This document shows positions 41,801 through 50,800 of a stretch of DNA of 64,000 nucleotides, one piece after another; positions within the stretch are counted from its first letter, which is position 1; each line of letters begins with the position of its first letter. The notes beneath the pieces are model-generated. The model did no database searches, had not been told where the DNA came from, and saw nothing but the letters and a program-made list of their open reading frames with translations. The translations under genes were made by a program, and so were the position numbers. Source of the DNA: Micrasema longulum. Its lineage: Eukaryota > Arthropoda > Insecta > Trichoptera > Brachycentridae. The DNA lies in contig JAGVSM010000975.1 in the NCBI GenBank assembly GCA_022494885.1, positions 1-64,000 of the forward strand, in the 5' to 3' direction.

Positions 41801-44800
41801 CCCACGGTGCTTCCTCGTCACCAACTACCTGGCCAAAGCAGGGGATCTAACGATTCCCCAGCCCCCCTACAGTCTAGACCCGGCTCCCGTGACTTCTTTT
41901 TGTTTCCACGCCTGAAAGGAAAGCATTTCGAGACTATCAAGGGGATCCAAGCAGCTTGTACCGCGGCCTTAAGGAGCATTTGAGAGAGGCCTACTGTGGC
42001 TTATTTGATGCCTGGAAAAATATCTGGAGCCGATGCATCAACAAAGGAGGAGCATATTTCGAAGAATTTTGATGTGTTGTAAAGAAAATTTCAATAAATT
42101 CTTGGTAATTGACTCACTGACATTACTTACCGGTCACACCATGTATAAGATCTCAGTTATAAGCACCTACTGGCGAATGAGGAACTTAGCACTACGGAAT
42201 ATTCGATACAACAAATGTTTTCTTGCGCGCGGTAAAAATTGGAGCATTAAATTATACAGAAAAGTTTCCTAAAAATGTACCAAAATAAAATTAATAAAAA
42301 CGAGCTGCTTTGAACAACGTCACTGGTTCATCAACCAATGATAAGAGAGTTATGGAAGCTTACCGGTTTGCTTGCCGTCAATGGACCAATGGGCAGACCT
42401 GATCGAGAATAAGCAGAAGAGAACCTCTGACGTCACACGCGGAGTTATTTCGGAAATATAACAATTCTAAAAATCATAGCGCTGATAATACGATATTAAA
42501 AAATTAAAAAAAAAAATTTTTCCTAGTAAGAAGGCAGGATCAAGCAAAAAATTTAAAATGTGTTTTTTTTGCCACCTAATTGCCGAATTTTTTGTCATTT
42601 GTAATCTTTCTGTACAACTTACTCTGATAAATACATCTAAAATGTTTAAAAAAATAGACTGTTTGGATAAATATACGGCGAAAAATGCCAAATACATAAA
42701 ACCTCAAAACGCTTTCACCGGCTTGGAAGGGCGGTATATGTAGGTTAGGGTGGGTTGATATTTTTTCCTCTCCGAATTTTGAAATGAAAGGGGTCTAAAA
42801 AGTTGCCTTTTGGATTACTTGGAATGCAAAAAATATTTGATACTACCTTTGGCCCTCAACCAGAGCTTGAAGTTTTCGAAAAAGTTAACTTTTTGCGCTA
42901 AACCGACTGTCATTTCGCATTTTCCAGTCTAATTAAATTTTATAATGCGAATTAAACCTTTTTAACATCTAAGGGCGTGAGTTGCACTTTGTTTTGTAAT
43001 AAACGGGTAGCATTGTTTTGATGAGCCATTGTTTTCGTCAATATAAGCCAGGCGCTCAACGGAATCAGTTCCGCGGAGTGTAAACTTTTTGCATTTCGGT
43101 AGTTTTAAAACGTGTTCGAATTTGTAATGTGATAAAGTTATATCTTTACTAACAAAAAATATTTTATCAATATAGATAATTAACAAAATATTCAGACAGT
43201 TATAAACTTCAAACCTCGGTTGAGGACCAAAAGTGGTGTGGAATATTTTTTTAAATAATTTTTACGTTCAATGTGATCCAAAATGCAACTTTTTAGACCC
43301 CTTTCACTTTGATGTCTAAAACAATAAAACGCTTCATACATTATCGGCCCACTCTAATGTATATAAAAATATATTTCTGTCGATCTTTTTCTACGACTTA
43401 GTAGTACGCAGTATAATACCTTGATCCATTTCTTGAGCAGGTGACACTTGACGGGGTCGTGCCAGTTCTCTCCGCAGGAGAAGCAGAAGGTGTGACCACA
43501 CTTGCACTTCACGGGCTGTTGTTCCACGTACTGCACTTTGATGGCGTTATTGCAGTCGGGAGATGGACACCAGCGCAGCAGTCGGTTGCACTAAACACAA
43601 ACACAGTGTTCAGTGATTATTGTTGAACAAATTTTTTAAGCGCTTAGATATTTATTATTTATTTGTTATTTTAAATCTTGAAATGGGGCACACATAAACA
43701 TATCCTTATGTGTGCTCTAATAATAACAAAGTACATACAATTTAATTTATAAGTTGTTTAACACATATTTCGTAACCTTCATTTTAAATTTAAAATTAGT
43801 TTTTTCCAACTCTTATGTATGGGAGCGAAGTATGGAATTGGAAAAATAATGATGAAAGCAGGTTAAATGATGTCGAAATACGATACCTCAGGCGATAGGT
43901 GCACAAATTTCGAGATCCGTGAACTGTGTAAGGCTGAGACATGCATTATCGACAGAATCAAAAAAAGGGTGCTGCGTTGGTTTGGACATGTAGAGCGAAT
44001 GGACAGCGAAAGAATGGCTAAAAGGATATACGATGAGATATACGATATACGATAAGACATGGCACGATCAAGTCCATCAAATACTTGAAGATGGACATGT
44101 CAAGAGTAGGAATAATCGGCGTGCGTGCATGAGAAGATGTATGAATGTATAGGAAGCGAGGTCTGTATGTAAAGACAGAGTGATATGGCGTTCTATCCTC
44201 TCTGCCTACCCCTACTGGGAAACGGCGTGATGGTTTGTTGTTGTCGTTGAATTAGTTTTTTATTAATAAATATTTTTTTCCCATATCATAATATTTTATA
44301 TCATCTCATGCACACGCTTATTCTAATGTTTTTTGGATTTGGTCATGCCATATCGTTCTCAGTTTTCCTCGTTTTCTGCATCCATCAGTATTTGCATTGT
44401 AAATCTTTTTAGCCATTCTTTTGCTGTCAATTCTCGCTACATATTACAACGCAGCATGCCTTTTTTTAATTTTGTGGGTAATGTTCGCCTCAGCATTGCG
44501 TACGGCACGAATCTAGACGCTTCAATAATAATAATAATAATAATAACAATTTCAAAATCCACGCTTTACTAATAACAATTTTTTCTTTTCCAATAATTAG
44601 ATTTTTTGCTACATAAGATTATATAAAATTTAAATAAATAAACAAAATATTTTTTTTTTTTTTAAACATTAGAATGTATAAAGTACGCATACTCACTTCT
44701 ACGAAACTATTGGTGATAAGATGTTGGTATTTGAGCTTGACTTTGGAATCTCTCACCAATCTCATCACACTGGCATCATCAACTAGAATATCACAGGCGT

Positions 44801-47800
44801 GTGCAGCGCAGGCTATAGTCTGACCCTGTTAATTGAAAAAATGTTAGCTTTAATCTCTAGCAAAGGTCGTGCAGATCTGAGAGCATGAACTATATGTACT
44901 ACGTGCTAGAAGTGCAGTGTTCATCCGTGTTTTAGGAATGAGAATGGGAAGTTGGGATAACATGTACTTGGCATGTTTATTTATTTATTTGACGGACTAA
45001 TGCAGTCCATTCTAACGATGGTAAATACAATTTCTTATAATAAATACAGGCACTAATAAAATAAAATACAACTAAATAAAATTAAAGCTAGGACAAAAAA
45101 AATAAAAATTACTACCTCAAGACAAGATCCGGTCCATCTTAGTGAATTTTTAAATCTATAAAGACTTACACCAAAAAAGTCCAGATTTTGTCTCGAGTTT
45201 ACAGTAAGACACAATCGGGACATTGGTGCATGCAAGCCATAGTTTGTGCTGTGTTGACCGAGGAACAGCACATTATTATTTCGCAACCGGCGGATCGGAA
45301 CATTGAATGCCACTTGTTCCAGTAACGATGGTACATCAATTAAGCCATTCAGCAAATTAAACATAAATATGGAGTCAATGTTATTTCTACGTTTTTGTAG
45401 ACTTGAGATTTTTAACATTGATTCCATTTCTCCCTAAGTGTAGTGTCCCCTCTCGAGGCCGATCATCCATGCTACTTTTCTTAGCAAACGATGTTGCACC
45501 GATTCGATATGATGTATCATAATATTAAATGCATCATGACTTGTCTATTTTTAGCATTCATGGAGGAAGATACAAAGTTGTGTTTTAGTGGTTAAATAAA
45601 AAATCCTGATTAACATATTACAATAGAGATGAAGAACACTTTAGAGAAGGTGATATAGAAGTCTAGGCATCTACATCATCTTCATCTCTGTTGTAATATG
45701 TTACTTTTAACAGCTCCCCATGGAGTTGAATCCAGTCTTTGTTTATAAAAATTTGGACAAACTCAAAATATTGTTGATAAATCTGCCTGGTCCATGAAGT
45801 ATAGAAATAGAAAAAATAAAATTTTCAGGTTTTGCCTAGTATGTAGGTGAAATAATTCAATTTGATGAATCTTACCCGCATAAATAAAGGTTTCAACTCT
45901 TTAACTTCAAAAACATCAACAGATGAATTAATTAAAGGAATATAAATGTTCAAATATGGCAGAATGGTGAATGTTACACAGTGTGTAAAATGGCCACTTA
46001 AACCAGCCAATGACGGGTCATAAGCCCTGTAGATGCCTAGTCTTCTATATTACCTTCTCTAAAATGTTCTTTATCTCTGTTGTAATACGTTAATATTAAC
46101 AGCTCCCCGTGGAGTTTAATCCAGTTCTTGTCTTAAAAATTTTGACAAACTCAAAATATAGTTGAAAAATCATGACTTTGAAGTTACCTAATTGTAGTAA
46201 TTACCCTGCGATATTAAGAAAGGGGAGAGAGAGTTATAGCGCCGCGCCACAAAACATAAATTAATCACAAAATTTTTATAACTTTCTTCAGCACATTTTG
46301 TAGAACAATATTGATGAAGAATTTTAATGAAAATGAGTTGGTAAAAGGTAGATTAAGTTGATTTCATGAGTAACAAGGATCTACGTGCGGTAAGAGTATT
46401 AAAAAATAAAGGATAATTACATAGCAATGAAATACATATTAATAGTAATAATAGTAAACAAAAGAATGCCACAAAGGCATGGCCTGTTCATACAAGAAAA
46501 TGATAATGAATTTTGCTCCTATAGTAAATAATGGACAGTTATTATATTTTTGTATAACATAAGAAAGAAAAAATAAAATATTCTGTAAAAGATAATATTG
46601 TATTTTTTTTTTATAGTAATTAAAAGGAAATAAAAAATATAAGAAAACAAAAAAATATTCCTTATTATTAAAGGGAAACAAATTATATCATAGAAAAAAA
46701 GAGTTCATATCTTTAGTTTGAATGCAGGATAGTGCGTGTTTTTTAAAAGAAGGAAAATTTTTAAAGTTTAAATATTATTTTTTTCAAGTTACCGAATTAA
46801 AATACACACCTTATGATAGTACCTGAATGTTATAATTTTAATTGAATAAATAAATAAAATAAAATAAAAACTCACAAGTCCTTCCTCCATTATCTTAGTT
46901 GTTAAATATTCTCCCCAGCACAGGGTGCAGAATCTGTGACTACATTCCAAGCTTGTCATCATCTGAAATCATGAATTAATGAGAGCCAACGAGTAATATA
47001 TTGAAGCAAAAAATGTTTTAAATCATTGAGTTGTGTTACAACAAATAACCCAGTTCAATTATTTGAAGCTCAAAATGAAAAGTTGCAGCGTAAAACCACC
47101 TTTGTTTCATTTCAACCCCACCAGGAATCGAACCTAGGACCACAATCACAGCAGGCAACCACGCCAACAACTGCCCTACGAGGCGAACTTATCTCCACTC
47201 GATTTCCTTTTACCCGAGCAGCCGTGGAGTCGAAAACACTTTCAGGATTCATGTTCTATTTCACACAGAACTGTATTCTGCATTCGCCCAGACACAGTAT
47301 AACATAGTTATATTAATAAACATTTTGACCGACACAGCTTTTAAAATATTATAATTTGTAATATAAATATTTTGTTTTATCGCAAATTAAATGTTAGTGA
47401 AAATCAGTGTAATTAAGTTCAACAATAACAAATAATTAAGTATATGGTATTGTGGAACATTGTGAATATTCTTGTATTGAGAAAAGTTTTACCGAAGATG
47501 GAAGAACCATGAAGCAGATTTCACACTCCTCTGTCCCCGAAGCTGAGGTTCGTCTTGGCAACTGAAAAAGACGAGGCTATATCATATTTAATTAACACAT
47601 TTATAAAATACATACAATGTTTGGTCATATAGAACTAAAGGATGGCAAAAGAATGATAAAATAAATAAACATGGCGATAATGAATGGTAATGTAGGACAA
47701 GGGTGACCGGAAAAGCCAACATGATCGAATGAATAAAATCCTCGAGTCTGGTCATGTCAAAGATAGACACAACCGAAGTGCATGCAAGACATGATGCGTG

Positions 47801-50800
47801 AATGTGAAAGAAGCTAGGAATGTATGTCAGGATAGATGCGTGTGGCGGTCCATCCTCTCCGCTTACCCCTACTGGGAAATGGCGTGAGGGTAGTAGTAAT
47901 AGTAGTAGTAGCAGCGTAGATATAACAATAATCATGGAATTGTGGTCCGGTGATAGTATCGCGGATTCATGAATCAAGACGCTTAAAGTTAAAATCCCAT
48001 TCGCCACAACCTGATTCTCATTTCCTAGCGCAGTTAGATAGATCCAAAATTTAAATATTTAATCAAAACATTTTATACTGCAATTTAAAAAAAAAAACTT
48101 TATAAGCAAATTTGATAAGGTATCAGTCATTTTAGAAAAATAGTTTAAAAAATACCAAATTATTATAAAATAATTATTTTGCAATGCATAAAATATTTTA
48201 TATATGCAATGAAAGTGCTTTTTTTTTATTTGTTTTCTTTTTAGCACAAACACTTGACAAATTGTTTACTTATTTTTTGTAAATTTATTGATATAATTTT
48301 CAGTTGCTAAAATTTCACTCGTCCATGTGCTTTGTAACTCCAAGACAATTGGTAATCTTGCTTCAATATGTAAATGTTACCAACCATAAAACACTTAAAT
48401 TTTGTAAATGGGGTCTAGAATTTCAACAGTTCATGCGCTCAGTAGCTGCAAGACTTCTTGTAATCTTACTCCTATTTTTTATTTTTTTATTTTAACATCA
48501 TTCAAACACTTAACTTCATTGTCAAATTAAAACATAATGTAAATGGGAGCTAGATTACTTAGCGTCCATGCGCTCTGTAGTTGCAAGACCTGCTGTAATC
48601 TAGATCCTATCTGTTGTAATTAAAATATATCATAATTGGGAACGAAGAACAAGAATCCCAAGCATCCGTGCTCTCTGTAGCTGCAAGATGTGCTGGGATA
48701 TTTATTTATTGAACAGCGCCCTTGAGGTGATTTTCACAAAAATGGCGCTCTATAAAATATACAACTATAATAATGTACTTAAAATACTGTTTAAAAATTT
48801 AATCACAACTCCAATTCCATTTGATAATGGTTACTTCATGTACATACTAGAAATGTGATATTCTTATTGAGTTACTTATCATCAAATCCAAACAAATGGT
48901 CTGATCAGTACTGGTTATCACATTGTAAACACAACAATACAACACGATAATAAAAGGAATAAACATATTGTATCAGTTACATGGAAATCAGATTTGAATT
49001 GTGAAAAATTAAACCTTGGATGACATTGGACCCAAAAAGTGAATGTTAAATTATTATTTCCACACAATAAGAATTGAGAATCACACATTATAAAATGAGT
49101 ATAGATCAAAAATCATATTTGCAAGAATTGAATTGAGGACTTTGTGTAAATTATCTATAAAACCTATACATGGTATTTTAGTACACGTTTGAGCCGAATT
49201 CAGAGCCATTAACACGTCACACGTGTTCACACTTCGAACCACAAAGTACGTACAACGTGCCTGAATCATTCACTGCGCTTTTGTGGCATTTTTATCATTA
49301 GCATCTATTACCACTTAGAGAGAAAATGTAGTTCCTTCAAGAATGTTTGAATCCAAAAACATTATGTTACTGCATAAATATACTGTCTCTATTCAATTAC
49401 GCTTTTTTAACCGACACAAATAATAGAACATTTCGAGTGAGAGTTGGGGAGGATCTCTCAGACCCTCTCACAGTTCTGAGCGGGGTGCCTCAGAGATCAG
49501 TTGTTGGCCCGATTGCATTTGGAATCTACTTGACTGATTTGAGAAAACTTATTCGTACGCCCATATCTTTCTTTGCTGACGATACAAAGTTGTTTGCCAA
49601 CCCAATAATAAGCCACCAGCAAATCCAAGATGACCTTAATCAGCTTTTTCAATGGACAAAAGAATGGGTCTTAACGCTAAACCCTGAGAAATGCACCGTC
49701 CTACACATTGGCCCTAAAAATCCGAAAATAATACATCCCGTGGATGGAAATCAAGTGCAAGCAGTAACGTCACAAAAAGATCTCAGAGTTGTGATTACTT
49801 GTGATCTTAAATGGGAATCACATATTATCGAAATTGTCAAACGCACCAATTCCCTCTTATACTTAATAAGGAAAACATTAACTCACATCACCCAAGATTT
49901 GTTCCTCAAAATTTATAAAACATAATATGTTCGTCCACTCCTGGAGTATGCCCACCAAATCTGGAGTCCCTATTTTAAAAAAGACAGAGTTGTTGGAGAA
50001 AGTCCAGAGAAGAGCAACTAAAATGGTAGTTTCTCTAAGAAATAAATCATGCTAGGACCGCTTAAGGGAGCTTGGGTTAAGTTCACTGGAAGAGCGGAGG
50101 CAGCGTGGTGACTTGATTGAAACATTCAAAATCTTAACAGAGCAATTTAATGTACCCGAGTTGAAATCAATGTTTACTATGAATGAAAACCGCCATCTCA
50201 GAGGTCATTCATTGAAACTCAACACTACCTCCTTCTCATCCAAACCCAGGAAGAACTTCCTAACAAACCGAGTTGTGGAGAAATGGAATGGCCTTCCCGA
50301 GAAAGTGATTGGTGCTTGGTTAATGTGTTCAAAAACCGCCTAGATGCACACATCGATTTATAACGTTTAATAACCATGTACACTTGATATACACGCATCA
50401 GATTAATAACTGCTAGTGTATTATTAATAATAATAATAAGCCGACAAGAGGTCCTGTACTTTCATTCCATTGCCGAAACTTGTAAAATGCAGTGAAGATA
50501 CCCCATAAGCTAAATAATATGTGGTCAGTGCAACAATTTGAGAATTAAATAAATACAGTACTCTCTCAGTAATTCACTGCTCCATTATCCAACAACTATA
50601 ATCCGCTGTTATTTTTACTAGTTGAAAGCGCAAAATCAGGCACTATGATTCGCCAGTATTTGAATGTCGACTTTAGTAATCCGCCGCGTACTTATAGACT
50701 CGACTTAGTTCCCTTAGAAGAATTGATTCAGAGGGCGACCGAAAACTCAGAACAGATAACAGAAAGTTCTGTATATACACTAAGACTGTTCTGGAATATA

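Larger units (their letters stand above)
41288..43419 (-). other. ari-1: ari-1 intron 6 (2.1 kb) with mariner relic and MITE
   Basis: Intron between the IBR and RING2 exons. It contains the mariner relic (41460-42075) and a MITE (42741-43365); 42080-42740 is AT-rich with nothing recognised. Confidence 0.75.
43591..44696 (-). other. ari-1: ari-1 intron 5 with LINE fragment
   Basis: 1.1 kb; contains a LINE 3' end (43802-44240) on the opposite strand and an AAT microsatellite near 44526-44548. Confidence 0.7.
44826..46875 (-). other. ari-1: ari-1 intron 4 (2 kb) with LINE and dispersed repeats
   Basis: Contains a LINE fragment (45058-45540, same strand as ari-1) and two adjacent copies of the GTCTAGGCAT family (45612-46165). 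The remainder is AT-rich. Confidence 0.7.

Noticed and set aside
41466..41915. 149-codon open frame as a host gene
   Set aside because: It is the decayed C-terminal part of a mariner transposase, with frameshifts on its 3' side.
36205..46165. CRISPR-like or regularly spaced repeat system
   Set aside because: Repeats are dispersed, in both orientations and irregularly spaced, in an intron-containing eukaryotic locus; no array structure.
49347..49925. 192-codon open frame as a host gene
   Set aside because: It contains the FADD-type reverse transcriptase box and continues, broken, into an RT C-terminus; it is a LINE relic.
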